Shown here one piece after another: positions 1-8,421 of a DNA stretch of 64,000 bases. The notes beneath the pieces were generated by a model. It worked only from the letters and a program-made list of their open reading frames with translations. It was not told where the DNA came from and did no database searches. The translations under genes were made by a program, and so were the position numbers. The DNA comes from Liquorilactobacillus aquaticus DSM 21051 (GTDB taxonomy: Bacteria; Bacillota; Bacilli; Lactobacillales; Lactobacillaceae): positions 1-64,000 of the forward strand of contig NZ_AYZD01000009.1 in the NCBI RefSeq assembly GCF_001436755.1. Reading direction: 5' to 3'. How positions within the stretch are numbered: position 1 is the stretch's first letter; each line of letters begins with the position of its first letter.

Positions 1-276
1 GCAAGCCCTTATAGGGCTGAAAAAAAGCCACCAGCTATGCTGGTGGATGGTTACTTTTGAAGACTTTAAACCCATCTGTGTATTAACAATAATTTCTTTC
101 AATAATGTACCTTCGTCTTCAAGACCGTACAGTATTTGATGAAGAAGTGCGTGCGCTTTTTATGCCGTACTGCTCATTCTAAACAGCTTCTTTATACTAG
201 AAAAATAGAAAACATATTTTAGTAATGTTAGTTTTAATACAAAAATTTAGCGAAAAAAAGCAGAATTTTTGGAGAC
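1..276. other. Non-coding left edge with two short hairpins
   Basis: I see no intact gene here. Two perfect small inverted repeats lie close together: AGCCCT/AGGGCT near 4-18 and CCACCAGC/GCTGGTGG near 29-47; the second is followed on the minus strand by a run of T and could end minus-strand transcription. A 23-codon open stretch (about 104-181, ending MPYCSF) may be the tail of a lost gene, but I do not recognise it. The paired hairpins recall ends of small insertion sequences; this is a guess. Confidence 0.3.
235..270. repeat. Copy 1 of a ~35-bp repeat (partner at 53746-53780)
   Basis: The segment containing TAGCGAAAAAAAGCA flanked by TAATACAAAA and AATTTTT recurs almost unchanged at 53746-53780, differing by a short gap and a few bases. 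Both copies are intergenic. Function is unknown; it could be the end of a mobile element or a conserved untranslated element. Confidence 0.45.
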
Positions 277-305
277 TTGACGCTAAATACTATTGCTATT
301 AATAT
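277..305 (+). promoter_or_regulatory. Promoter of the BceRS-like two-component operon
   Basis: TTGACG (277-282) and TAATAT (300-305) are separated by exactly 17 bp and lie about 70 bp upstream of the response-regulator start. No other good promoter is visible before the gene. Confidence 0.5.
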
Positions 306-376
306 CAATCCATGTTTATTATAAATTAATGATTAGTTTTGACGTTCTCCGTCTAAGGAAGGAAGCAGCAAGGTTT

Positions 377-1057
377 ATGCAGAAAATATTTGTGGTAGAA
401 GATGATGAATCAATTTTAAAATCGGTCAAGGAAGGATTGGAAAAATGGCAATATCAAGTAAGTAAAGTTAATGACTGGCAGAATGTCGACCAAGAATCCT
501 TAGACTTTGAAGCTGATCTAATTATAATGGATATCACACTACCAACCTATGATGGCTTTTACTGGACCGCAAAGATAAGAGATGCCTCCAACGTTCCGAT
601 TATCTTTGTTTCTGCAGCTGAAATGAATCCGAATGCCGTGAGAGCCATTGCAACCGGGGCGGATGATTATGTTACAAAACCATTTTCACTGGCAGTACTG
701 ATATCAAAAGTTCAGGCAGTTCTTCGGAGAACCACAAGCGCTAATGAACTAAGTGATAAAAAGATAACTGTAGAGGGCTATCAGTTGAATGCCTTAAACA
801 ACTGTCTAAGTTATGCAGGACAAACGATCAAATTAACACCAACCGAAGGGATAATTATGGAACTCCTCTTTTTAAATGCAAATAAAACTGTTTCAAAAGA
901 TCGCTTAATGCAAAGCATCTGGCAGGGCGGCCTATTCATTACACAAAATGCTTTGAATGTTAATATAAGTCGATTACGCAGTAAACTAGCTACGATGGAA
1001 CTCAAAGAAAGGCTCGTAACTGAACGGGGTCGTGGATTTAGGCTGGTACTTCAATGA
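377..1057 (+). CDS. BceR-like response regulator (OmpR/PhoB family)
   Basis: A 226-residue response regulator. The receiver domain (about 1-115) has the acidic pair E8-D9-D10, the phospho-acceptor Asp52 in LIIMDITLP and the conserved Lys101 in TKPF. A winged-helix DNA-binding domain follows (about 130-226, ending in RGRGFRL). The open frame extends upstream, but ATG 377 gives the family N-terminus MQKIFVVEDD and has a purine-rich AAGGAAGG region in front. It overlaps the kinase gene by 4 bp and the BceAB-like exporter follows, so by analogy with Bce systems it probably activates that exporter in response to cell-wall peptide antibiotics. The family is certain; the inducer is inferred. Confidence 0.92.
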   Translation: MQKIFVVEDDESILKSVKEGLEKWQYQVSKVNDWQNVDQESLDFEADLIIMDITLPTYDGFYWTAKIRDASNVPIIFVSAAEMNPNAVRAIATGADDYVTKPFSLAVLISKVQAVLRRTTSANELSDKKITVEGYQLNALNNCLSYAGQTIKLTPTEGIIMELLFLNANKTVSKDRLMQSIWQGGLFITQNALNVNISRLRSKLATMELKERLVTERGRGFRLVLQ

Positions 1058-2046
1058 TTAACAGTTCAATCAAGCGTATACTAAAAAACATTTTGGCAAA
1101 GTGGCCATCGTTCATGATGTACCTAGGTTCCATTTCATTTTTAGGCCTTTTATGTTTTCTTTATAATATTGATTTCATGTTGATTGCTGATCTAATCAGG
1201 TTTACTTTTATTCCTTTTGTCCTATTGCTGTTTTATCGTGTCTATCATGAGGACAAACTTTTAAAAAAACTAAAAAAGGCGTATTTACAAGGTCAATTGT
1301 TGTCTGCGGTTCCTCATAGTTTAACAGAACGAACTTTTATTGAATACTTCAATCGAGCGCAGCAACAGCGGAGCCAATATGAAAAAAAGATCCAAGAAAA
1401 ATTTAAACAACATCGTGATTATTTAGTAATGTGGAGTCATGAGATAAAGACACCTCTAATTGCTTTGAGCCTGTTGGCGGAAAATAAAAACGAAGTTGCC
1501 AGTGTCGATGTGCAGGGGCAGGTCGCTTTAGCTTACCATCAGTTGGACTTAATACTCACTTATGAACGCCTGGCTGATTTTAACCATGATCTTAATTTTA
1601 AATGGAGTTCAGTTGATAATATTGTTGAGACAATTATAAAAAAATATGCAGTTTTCTTTATCAGAAAAAACATCACTCCTCGAGTAAAAGTCTCAACTGT
1701 TAAAATTTTAACAGATCCAAAATGGCTATCATTTATTTTGGAACAATTATTAATGAATGCTCTCAAGTATTCAAAGAAAAATACCTTAATTGAAATTGAA
1801 TGGCGAGATAACACGATAAAAATCATTGATAGCGGAGCTGGTATTGATGCGAGTGATCTTCCACGCGTTTTTGAGCCTGGGTTTACTGGTAATAACGGAC
1901 GCTCCCATGATTCTGCCACTGGGATGGGGCTATATCTCGCTCAGCAGATCAGCAAGATAATTGGATTAAAATTAACAATTAAATCGAAGACTCGCAAGGG
2001 GACAAGCGCTATACTTTCAATTTCTGAAGATAAAATTGAGAAATAA
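1054..2046 (+). CDS. BceS-like intramembrane-sensing histidine kinase
   Basis: A 330-residue sensor kinase. Two membrane segments (about 20-38 and 41-63) are joined by almost no external loop, the architecture of intramembrane-sensing kinases that take their signal from a partner ABC transporter. The H-box is WSHEIKTPLIAL with His129; the N-box (LLMNALKYS) and G-boxes (DSGAGID, GMGLYLA) of the ATPase domain are intact. ATG overlaps the regulator stop codon (ATGA), so the two are translationally coupled. It should phosphorylate the adjacent regulator; dependence on the downstream permease is known for the family and inferred here. Confidence 0.92.
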   Translation: MINSSIKRILKNILAKWPSFMMYLGSISFLGLLCFLYNIDFMLIADLIRFTFIPFVLLLFYRVYHEDKLLKKLKKAYLQGQLLSAVPHSLTERTFIEYFNRAQQQRSQYEKKIQEKFKQHRDYLVMWSHEIKTPLIALSLLAENKNEVASVDVQGQVALAYHQLDLILTYERLADFNHDLNFKWSSVDNIVETIIKKYAVFFIRKNITPRVKVSTVKILTDPKWLSFILEQLLMNALKYSKKNTLIEIEWRDNTIKIIDSGAGIDASDLPRVFEPGFTGNNGRSHDSATGMGLYLAQQISKIIGLKLTIKSKTRKGTSAILSISEDKIEK

Positions 2047-2065
2047 GTTGAAAATAACAGATTGT

Positions 2066-2118
2066 AAGGTTTCTAACGTTGTTGTAACTACAAAATGACG
2101 TTAGAAGCCTTTTATAAT
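2066..2118 (+). promoter_or_regulatory. Promoter/operator of the BceAB-like exporter
   Basis: AAGGTTTCTAACGT (2066-2079) and ACGTTAGAAGCCTT (2098-2111) form a 14-nt inverted repeat with one T.G position, spaced 18 bp. A TATAAT -10 box follows directly at 2113-2118 with no good -35, which is typical of promoters activated by a response regulator. A smaller TTGTA/TACAA dyad lies between the arms. I read this as the binding site for the neighbouring regulator; a hairpin role in the mRNA is the alternative. Confidence 0.55.
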
Positions 2119-2151
2119 GTAATTAGACATAAATGAAGGAGTGTTATTTGG

Positions 2152-2907
2152 ATGAACGTATTAAATTTAAACCATGTTCGTAGAGTTTTCGCAGATGATA
2201 ATAAAAATAAGGTGACGGCGTTAAAAGATATTTCTTTTAATGTTGATAAAGGTGAGTATGTCGCTATTATGGGGGAATCTGGAGCTGGTAAAACGACACT
2301 GCTCAATATTATTGCGACTTTAGATAAAGCAACCAGTGGCAGCGTCACCTTAAATAATGTCGATTTGAATAAACTACGGGAAAAACAAACTGCCAAATTT
2401 AGGCGTGAACACTTAGGTTTTGTTTTTCAAAACTTCAATTTACTAGACACATTTAATAATCGCGATAATATTTTTTTGCCATTAGTACTTGCGAAGACTG
2501 AATATGCTGAAATGGAACAGCGCTTGAATCCATTAGCAGAGCAGCTTGAGATCAAAAATTTATTAGAACGTTACCCATATGAAATATCAGGTGGGCAAAA
2601 GCAGCGTGTAGCAGCAGCTAGAGCATTAATTACTAGGCCAGATTTAGTCTTAGCAGATGAACCAACGGGTGCGCTTGATTCTCATAATACAGAGAATCTT
2701 CTACAATTGTTTGAAAATGTAAATACTCAAGGTCAAACTATTTTGATGGTAACACATAGTGCGGCAGCTGCTAGTCATTCAAAACGGACTCTTTTCATCA
2801 AAGATGGTCAGATTTATCATGAAATCTTCAAAGGTGACCATTCAAGAGCAGAATATTTAAAAAAGATCATGGCAAGTTTAGCAGCGCTATCAAGTAAGGA
2901 GGTTTAA
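2152..2907 (+). CDS. BceA-like ABC transporter ATPase
   Basis: A 251-residue ABC ATPase. Walker A is GESGAGKTT, the signature is ISGGQKQR, and Walker B with catalytic Glu is LVLADEPTGALD; a switch His is in VTHS. This is the MacB/LolD/BceA class. AAGGAG lies 10 bp before ATG 2152. It is separated from the kinase by a promoter of its own and is followed 2 bp later by the permease, with which it should form a complex that removes peptide antibiotics from lipid-linked cell-wall precursors (family knowledge). Confidence 0.93.
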   Translation: MNVLNLNHVRRVFADDNKNKVTALKDISFNVDKGEYVAIMGESGAGKTTLLNIIATLDKATSGSVTLNNVDLNKLREKQTAKFRREHLGFVFQNFNLLDTFNNRDNIFLPLVLAKTEYAEMEQRLNPLAEQLEIKNLLERYPYEISGGQKQRVAAARALITRPDLVLADEPTGALDSHNTENLLQLFENVNTQGQTILMVTHSAAAASHSKRTLFIKDGQIYHEIFKGDHSRAEYLKKIMASLAALSSKEV

Positions 2908-2909
2908 GA

Positions 2910-4832
2910 ATGGTCCATTTAAAATTAGCGTGGCATGGTGTTACGCATCATAAACAAGAATATGGTCCCTTTCTTTTGGCAAGTGTAGTCCTTATCGCAA
3001 TTAATTTTATTTTTTGGAATGTTTCTTTAAACAAGGCCTTAAAAGCAATGCCTTTTGGGGATGCAACAATTGAAATAACAAAAGTGGCCATTGTTTTCAT
3101 CTCTTTGATATCTTTGTTTCTAATGTTTTATGCAAATAGTTTCCTAATCAAGCAACGTGGAGAGGAACTTGGCCTCTACAATATGGTAGGGCTCAGCATC
3201 GGTGACCTACGCTGGATTCTGTCATTAGAAACTATCTTACTGTATGTAGTCAGTTTGATTTCAGGGTTGATTGCAGGCTCGGTTTTTCTTAAACTGGCAT
3301 TTTTGATCCTGCAAAAGCTGTTGCCAATTAAAGAATCGCTTGACCACTTTGAAATGCATGCAGTATCTACGACAGCAGTGATATTCCTCCTTATTTTTAT
3401 GGCATTGTTAGTTTACAATTTTCATCGAGTTCATTCGATCGATCCGATTCATCTTTGGAATCAATCCTTTAAAGGTGAGAAAGAACCTAAAGCTAAAAAG
3501 GGACTGGCAATTATTGGTATTGCAATACTCGCTTGGGGATACTGGATATCACTTAGGGCTAAACCAAGTGGAGCGGCTTTTATAAGCTTTATTCTAGCTG
3601 TTACTTTAGTTGTTTTAGGCACGTATTTACTTTTTATTGTAGGTAGTATCGCTTTCTTGAAAATATTGAAAAAGCAAAAAAGAATCTATTACAAACCAAA
3701 TTATTTTATTTCGATATCAGGGATGCTTTTCCGTATGAAACAAAATGGAGCAGGGCTAGCTTCGATATGTTTGCTATGTACATCAATTTTAGTCACGATG
3801 GTCGGTACTTTGAGCTTGTATGTTGGTGAAAATAAATTGATCGATTCGTGGAATCCTTACGATATCATGTTTACCATGGAGAAACAGCTCTCAGCTAAAC
3901 AGCAGCAGGTCATCAACGAAACGGCTTCTAAATATAATATCACTTTGGGTAAGCAAAACCAGATGCCGATAACGACTCCAAGTTCAGGATCAATAAAAAA
4001 CGGTAAGTTTGAAAACCGCAATATTATGCATGGGACATACCAGTTATCTACGCTAACCTTAGCCGAGTATAATTCTATTCAAGGAACGAATGTCAAATTA
4101 AAGAAACGACAGATCTTACTTTATACTGCTTCTTCTAAACTTCATGAAAAACATCTTTTTATTCAGGGACAGCAATATCAGGTCAGGACGATCAACGATT
4201 TCAAAATGGCATTTAACTATCTGCATTCAATTTTACAGCCGATGTTTGTAGTTGCTGCTAATGAAGAAGTAGCCAAAACAATTAACCCACAACCTAAATT
4301 GATTGTTTTAGGTTTTAATATAGCAGGTACTCGATCCAATCAGTTAAAGTTTGCTGATACGCTCCAAAAAGAGCTGAATTTGAGTACTGCAACATATACG
4401 GCCGCTCCAATTTATAGAAATCTTTTCCAGTCACTTTTTGGATCTCTGCTTTTCATCGGCTCATTAGTAAGTATTACGTTAATTTTTGCTACAGCTTTAA
4501 TGATTTATTATAAGCAACTATCAGAAGGGTATGCTGATCGAAGAAAGTTCCAGACAATGAAACAGGTTGGTTTAAGTCAAGAAGAAACAAAAAAAGCTAT
4601 TCGAAGTCAAGTTTCATTAGTATTTATGCTGCCAATTTTGGGAGCCGCTATTCACTTTGGATTTTGCATTCCGTTACTCAAAAGTATCCTATCAGTTTTC
4701 TCAATGTATAGTACCAAGGTTTTAACGGAGGTAAGTGTAGTAACGTTAATTGTTCTATCAGGAGGATATTGCTGTGTATACTTCTTGACGACAAAGGTTT
4801 ACCAAGATCTGATAGACAAAAAAATCAAATGA
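2910..4832 (+). CDS. BceB-like ABC transporter permease
   Basis: A 640-residue permease with the BceB/FtsX layout: a first membrane segment near 20-40, three more up to about residue 170, a second membrane block at about 200-315, a large extracytoplasmic domain (about 320-520) and a final block of helices. The large domain between helices 7 and 8 is the hallmark of Bce-type permeases and carries ligand sensing. A GGAGG site sits directly before ATG 2910. It is the partner of the upstream ATPase and probably the sensor for the kinase. Confidence 0.92.
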   Translation: MVHLKLAWHGVTHHKQEYGPFLLASVVLIAINFIFWNVSLNKALKAMPFGDATIEITKVAIVFISLISLFLMFYANSFLIKQRGEELGLYNMVGLSIGDLRWILSLETILLYVVSLISGLIAGSVFLKLAFLILQKLLPIKESLDHFEMHAVSTTAVIFLLIFMALLVYNFHRVHSIDPIHLWNQSFKGEKEPKAKKGLAIIGIAILAWGYWISLRAKPSGAAFISFILAVTLVVLGTYLLFIVGSIAFLKILKKQKRIYYKPNYFISISGMLFRMKQNGAGLASICLLCTSILVTMVGTLSLYVGENKLIDSWNPYDIMFTMEKQLSAKQQQVINETASKYNITLGKQNQMPITTPSSGSIKNGKFENRNIMHGTYQLSTLTLAEYNSIQGTNVKLKKRQILLYTASSKLHEKHLFIQGQQYQVRTINDFKMAFNYLHSILQPMFVVAANEEVAKTINPQPKLIVLGFNIAGTRSNQLKFADTLQKELNLSTATYTAAPIYRNLFQSLFGSLLFIGSLVSITLIFATALMIYYKQLSEGYADRRKFQTMKQVGLSQEETKKAIRSQVSLVFMLPILGAAIHFGFCIPLLKSILSVFSMYSTKVLTEVSVVTLIVLSGGYCCVYFLTTKVYQDLIDKKIK

Positions 4833-5144
4833 TTTGAAAAGCTTTTTAAAAGCTCTAATAGTGCTGTCAACCATTCAAACGCTTTTTGAGGCATTCTAAT
4901 TACTGAGATTATGCGGTTATAAGTGTGATCTGTTAAATTTCAACAAAAACTCCAGATTAATCTCTAACGTATCTCATTTTTGTTTTCGCTAATTCCAAAT
5001 GACATTCAGTCTGTAAATGTAAAAAACTACTAGCCAAAGGAATATTTCGTTATAATAAGAATCAAGAAGTATAAATAGCAACGGCTGATAGAATTAATCA
5101 AGGTTTTAGTTGACTGACTGTTGCGTATTAGGGGCGTGATAAGA
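4833..5144. other. Intergenic gap
   Basis: About 310 bp with no credible gene. A TATAAT at about 5050-5055 may be the -10 of the following membrane-protein gene, but no matching -35 is clear. No strong terminator was recognised after the permease gene. Confidence 0.3.
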
Positions 5145-6311
5145 TTGGAAAAAAGTAGATGGATTCGATTTTTAGGTGGAAATAACCTAGTTTTTACACT
5201 GGTTACCTTGGGCTTAGTAGCAACATTGATTTTTTTGTTCGATAAAATATCATTTATTTTTAAACCACTAGGCATTATAGCAGGTACCGTTTTACCACCA
5301 CTTATTTTTGGAGTCGTTATTTATTATTTATTGAATCCGTTAGTTAAATTATTGGAAAAAAGACTTTCTCGAACATGGGTCATATCGGTTATCTATGTCT
5401 TAATACTTATCCTATTAGCGGCTGGCGGCATCCAGCTCCTGATTCTAGTTCAAGATCAGGCAGTTGAATTATTCAATAAGTTCCCAGATATTGTGAAAGG
5501 CTTTCAAGATAATTTCGACTCGGCTACAAGGAACTTACCGTTTGCAAACGAAATCAATCAGTTAGTCAAATCAGTAGATTTGAACAGCGATAAAATCGGA
5601 GATTTTGTCAGCAACTATTTTACTGATGGACTTAAAGGCTTCGGTGGTGTATTCTCAGCCGTAACCACAACTTTTTTAACAATATTAACAGGTCCGATTG
5701 TCGCTTTCTTTTTGTTAAAAGACAAAGAAAAATTCTACAATTTTGTAAAGAAAATCGTTCCACCGGTTTTTCGGAATGACTTTAATGAATTGTTTAAGAT
5801 TGTCGATCAGCAGATCGGTGGTTATCTTAAAGGGCAGATTGTTGCTTCAATTATTCTAGGTATCCTATATTGGCCAGCGTTCCTCTTGATTGGACTCAAT
5901 TATGCTGGAGCCATCTCATTAGCTGCAGGTATTTTATGTATTATCCCATATATTGGACCTTTTGCAGTCTTTATACCAGGATTGATCGTTGCCTTTCAAA
6001 CTTCATTTATGATGGCGGTCAAATTTGTCGTTGTTTGGTTTGTTATCCAATTTCTCCATGGTGAATTAGTTGTTCCACGTGTAATGGGTGACAAGGTTCA
6101 GCTGCATCCTATTACTGTCCTCTTAGTCTTGCTAGTTATGGGTGATTTAATGGGGTTGGTTGGTGTCATTTTTGGGATACCTATCTATTGTCTGGTTAAG
6201 GTTTTCGCTATTTATCTTTTCCGCATATTTAAGCGCCGATACAATCGTTTTTACGGTAACCATGGCAAATACGAAGATACAAAATTCTCGAAAGATGATT
6301 ATTTAGATTAG
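5145..6311 (+). CDS. AI-2E family transporter (YdiK/PerM-type membrane protein)
   Basis: A 388-residue polytopic membrane protein. Hydrophobic segments occur at about 12-40, 43-70, 78-105, 165-190, 225-300 and 320-370, with a soluble linker containing LFKIVDQQIGGYLKGQ, a conserved signature of this family. I chose TTG 5145 because AGGGG lies about 10 bp upstream and the protein then begins MEKSRWIRF, as in relatives; a longer TTG start at 5121 lacks a site. Members are annotated as AI-2 exporters or Na+/H+ antiporters; the true substrate here is unknown. It is a single gene with its own terminator. Confidence 0.88.
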   Translation: MEKSRWIRFLGGNNLVFTLVTLGLVATLIFLFDKISFIFKPLGIIAGTVLPPLIFGVVIYYLLNPLVKLLEKRLSRTWVISVIYVLILILLAAGGIQLLILVQDQAVELFNKFPDIVKGFQDNFDSATRNLPFANEINQLVKSVDLNSDKIGDFVSNYFTDGLKGFGGVFSAVTTTFLTILTGPIVAFFLLKDKEKFYNFVKKIVPPVFRNDFNELFKIVDQQIGGYLKGQIVASIILGILYWPAFLLIGLNYAGAISLAAGILCIIPYIGPFAVFIPGLIVAFQTSFMMAVKFVVVWFVIQFLHGELVVPRVMGDKVQLHPITVLLVLLVMGDLMGLVGVIFGIPIYCLVKVFAIYLFRIFKRRYNRFYGNHGKYEDTKFSKDDYLD

Positions 6312-6346
6312 AGAAAAGTTTTTAAGGTGACTTTGGTTATAACAAC

Positions 6347-6392
6347 AAAACTGTTAGGCTGTATAATTGCAGTCTAGCAGTTTTGTTCGTTT
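6347..6392 (+). terminator. Terminator after the AI-2E transporter gene
   Basis: AAAACTGTTAG (6347-6357) pairs with CTAGCAGTTTT (6374-6384) with one wobble, and the inner CTG/CAG bases extend the stem; T-rich sequence follows. Confidence 0.8.
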
Positions 6393-6418
6393 TAGCAGGT
6401 TGAAGATCTAGCTAAGTT

Positions 6419-6820
6419 TTATATTAAATCTGTTTTCTTCATTAAAACATGCGAATTCTGAGTATGACTTGACAGATCCTTGAGAGAAACATTGTTATCG
6501 ATTACTCCTGTATATTTTCCTGATAGGACTAAAAGATTAAATCGATCCGTATATAGATATATTTCATCATCCAAAAATTCAAGTGAGTAACTTTTTAATA
6601 AAAAATGACCCAATGAAGTATTAATTTCAGCATTATAATCAGTTAAATCAGCCATATTGTTAACAATAATAATGTCAAAATTTGTTTCAAGTCCGCATGT
6701 TGCTTGAAGGTTGGAATACATTCCAACCCCATCATCAAAACTTAATAAAACATGCAGTTTCTTATTATTTGTATACCTTCGAAGTATTTTTTGTGCTGCT
6801 GGCAAAATATTTAAAAACAT
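6419..6820 (-). CDS. HesB-like Fe-S biosynthesis domain family protein
   Basis: A 133-residue small soluble protein. The blocks LLSFDDGVG, TCGLETNFDIIIV, INTSLGHFLLKSY and a late DNNVSLKDL match the lactobacillar branch of the HesB/IscA-like (Fe-S_biosyn) family as I remember it. It has a single Cys and lacks the C-terminal Cys pair of real Fe-S carriers, so a scaffold role is doubtful. Start ATG 6820 has GAAGGAGG upstream; an upstream in-frame extension has no such site. It is transcribed away from the sirtuin-like gene and shares its control region with it. The family call is by eye. Confidence 0.6.
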   Translation of the reverse strand: MFLNILPAAQKILRRYTNNKKLHVLLSFDDGVGMYSNLQATCGLETNFDIIIVNNMADLTDYNAEINTSLGHFLLKSYSLEFLDDEIYLYTDRFNLLVLSGKYTGVIDNNVSLKDLSSHTQNSHVLMKKTDLI

Positions 6821-6867
6821 AATAAAATTACCTCCTTCAGAAGAGAATAGTGACCCTTGGTCTAATC

Positions 6868-6933
6868 TTGACTTTCTAATGCACATAGTTTACTATGCAC
6901 ATACATAGTAAACGCTAATATAATGAAAGTCAA
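6868..6933. promoter_or_regulatory. Two head-on overlapping promoters over one operator
   Basis: Plus strand: TTGACT 6868-6873, 17 bp, TACTAT 6891-6896, firing towards the sirtuin-like gene. Minus strand: TTGACT 6933-6928, 17 bp, TACTAT 6910-6905, firing towards the HesB-like gene. The two are mirror images. A perfect dyad GTTTACTATG (6888-6897) / CATAGTAAAC (6904-6913) covers both -10 boxes. The downstream flanks are also mirrored (GAAAGTCAA followed by CCAAAGGGT or CCAAGGGT). The encoded MarR protein is the obvious candidate to bind the dyad and silence both promoters at once. Confidence 0.75.
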
Positions 6934-6956
6934 CCAAAGGGTGGTACCAACTTAAA

Positions 6957-7721
6957 ATGACAAAAAAAGAAAAAGTTATGCAGCTGGCTAAGATGATTCT
7001 GCAAATGAATAAAACAATTATTTTTACTGGAGCAGGAATTTCAATTTCAAGCGGTTATCCTGACTTAGCAGGTATGCAAGAAATTGCTCAAAATGATTCT
7101 GAGTTCCATGACAATCTTTTGAGGTTATTAACAAATCGTTTTGCTCAAAAAAATCCCTTAATGTTTTATCGGCTTTATCGAAAAACGCATTTTAAGCCAC
7201 TAAGCCAGCCGAGTCTGAGTCATGAGGTAATAACTTTATTACAAAAAGAAAAACTAATTGCAGGCATAATTACAATGAATTTAGACCATTTGCATACCAT
7301 TGCCGGATCAAAAAATGTTGTTGAATATTGGGGGAGTATTAATGATAATTATTGTGTAGCTGAACATCATTACTTTAGTATGAATTTTATAGCAAGACAC
7401 TCAGTGCCATACTGCCCATTAGATGGATCATTGATTTTGCCTGTTTTTGTTGAGCGCAATATGACAGCCATTAAAAAAGAACTTGAATGCGGACGCAAGC
7501 TGACTACAAATACTGATTTAATGATAGTTTGTGGAACCAAAGCAGCACATGGTATACCTGGTAATCCTCATAAAATGGTAGTCATTAACAAAATGCATAC
7601 TAAGCTTGATTTGAAAGCAGATTTAGTGATTCATGCTAACTTAGATTGGGTATTTGAACAATTAGCAATCGATTTGTGTTTAAAAAAACGAGGAGGTTTT
7701 CATGATGAAATTATCACTTGA
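6957..7721 (+). CDS. Sirtuin-like protein lacking the catalytic histidine
   Basis: A 254-residue Sir2-fold protein. The NAD site motif GAGISISSGYPDLAG (25-39) and TMNLDHLH (106-113, the TQNxDxLH motif with Met for Gln) are clear, as are the late CGTKAAHGIPGNP and VVIN elements. At the catalytic position, normally ExHG, the sequence is VEYWGS with Trp125 in place of His. The zinc site is reduced: Cys133 and Cys153 remain without their usual CxxC partners. It is thus likely an NAD-binding or altered-activity sirtuin rather than an ordinary deacylase. It overlaps the MarR gene at its 3' end and faces a HesB-like gene. The fold is secure; the activity is unknown. Confidence 0.8.
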   Translation: MTKKEKVMQLAKMILQMNKTIIFTGAGISISSGYPDLAGMQEIAQNDSEFHDNLLRLLTNRFAQKNPLMFYRLYRKTHFKPLSQPSLSHEVITLLQKEKLIAGIITMNLDHLHTIAGSKNVVEYWGSINDNYCVAEHHYFSMNFIARHSVPYCPLDGSLILPVFVERNMTAIKKELECGRKLTTNTDLMIVCGTKAAHGIPGNPHKMVVINKMHTKLDLKADLVIHANLDWVFEQLAIDLCLKKRGGFHDEIIT

Positions 7722-8139
7722 TGACTGTACATACTTTGCAACTAACAAATTGGCAAGAGAAACTGAAAAAATTGCAATCAAAGCGTATCAACCTACTGGA
7801 TTAGCGCCAACTTACAATTACATTTTAATGACAATCAGTGAAACAGAGAGTATTAGTTTACAAGATCTTTGTCAATTAATGGATATTGCACCATCGACGA
7901 TGTCACGTTTTATTAAAAAGCTCGAAACTGAAGGTTTGGTAAAAAAAAAATATGGTTGGAGAAAACTAGATTTGAACCTGACCGCTAAGGGCACACATTT
8001 TATGCCAACTGTTTACAAATGTTTCAAACAACTAGAAAGCCTAATGATTTCATATTTTGGCGAAGCGAAAGATAACGAAGGTTTTGTTAAGCTCGTTAAT
8101 GATAAATGTACAGTGCTTGTTGAGAGAAATGAAAAATAA
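7705..8139 (+). CDS. MarR family transcriptional regulator
   Basis: A 144-residue winged-helix regulator. The recognition region LQDLCQLMDIAPSTMSRFIKKLETEGLVKKKYGWRK is split between helix and wing in the usual MarR way. Two adjacent ATGs are possible; 7705 places GGAGG (7692-7696) at 8 bp, better than 5 bp for 7702. It starts inside the end of the sirtuin-like gene, so the two are co-expressed, and it probably represses the shared head-on promoters through the dyad at 6888-6913. Its ligand is unknown. Confidence 0.85.
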   Translation: MKLSLDDCTYFATNKLARETEKIAIKAYQPTGLAPTYNYILMTISETESISLQDLCQLMDIAPSTMSRFIKKLETEGLVKKKYGWRKLDLNLTAKGTHFMPTVYKCFKQLESLMISYFGEAKDNEGFVKLVNDKCTVLVERNEK

Positions 8140-8421
8140 TCATTTTTTATAGACCCGCAGTAGTAGCCGAAGTCTTGATCATGGGTAAAGTATAATTACG
8201 CGGAGACACAAAGAATCGAAAAAGACTATCACAAGACATCATTTTTTTGTTGAGTAGATACAACCATTTCTGGATTTTTAGATAATAACTGCACTTTATA
8301 ATTTACTGATGTAGATTGACTTTTGTAAAGTGCCAGTATAAATTTATATTATTAGAGTTTTATCATCTATCTTTAAAAAAATAATTAATGAATTTCGCTA
8401 ATGGAGAGGATAGTGATTTAC

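Noticed and set aside
6936-6950. AAAGGGTGGTACC looks like the conserved T-box sequence
   Set aside because: The promoter is only about 40 bp upstream, so there is no room for the T-box stem I and specifier loop, and no terminator follows. The match is explained by the mirrored CCAAAGGGT flank and a ribosome-binding role.
8160-8240. Structured stretch after the marR gene that might be an RNA gene
   Set aside because: No consistent fold or flanking promoter and terminator; composition is not distinctive.
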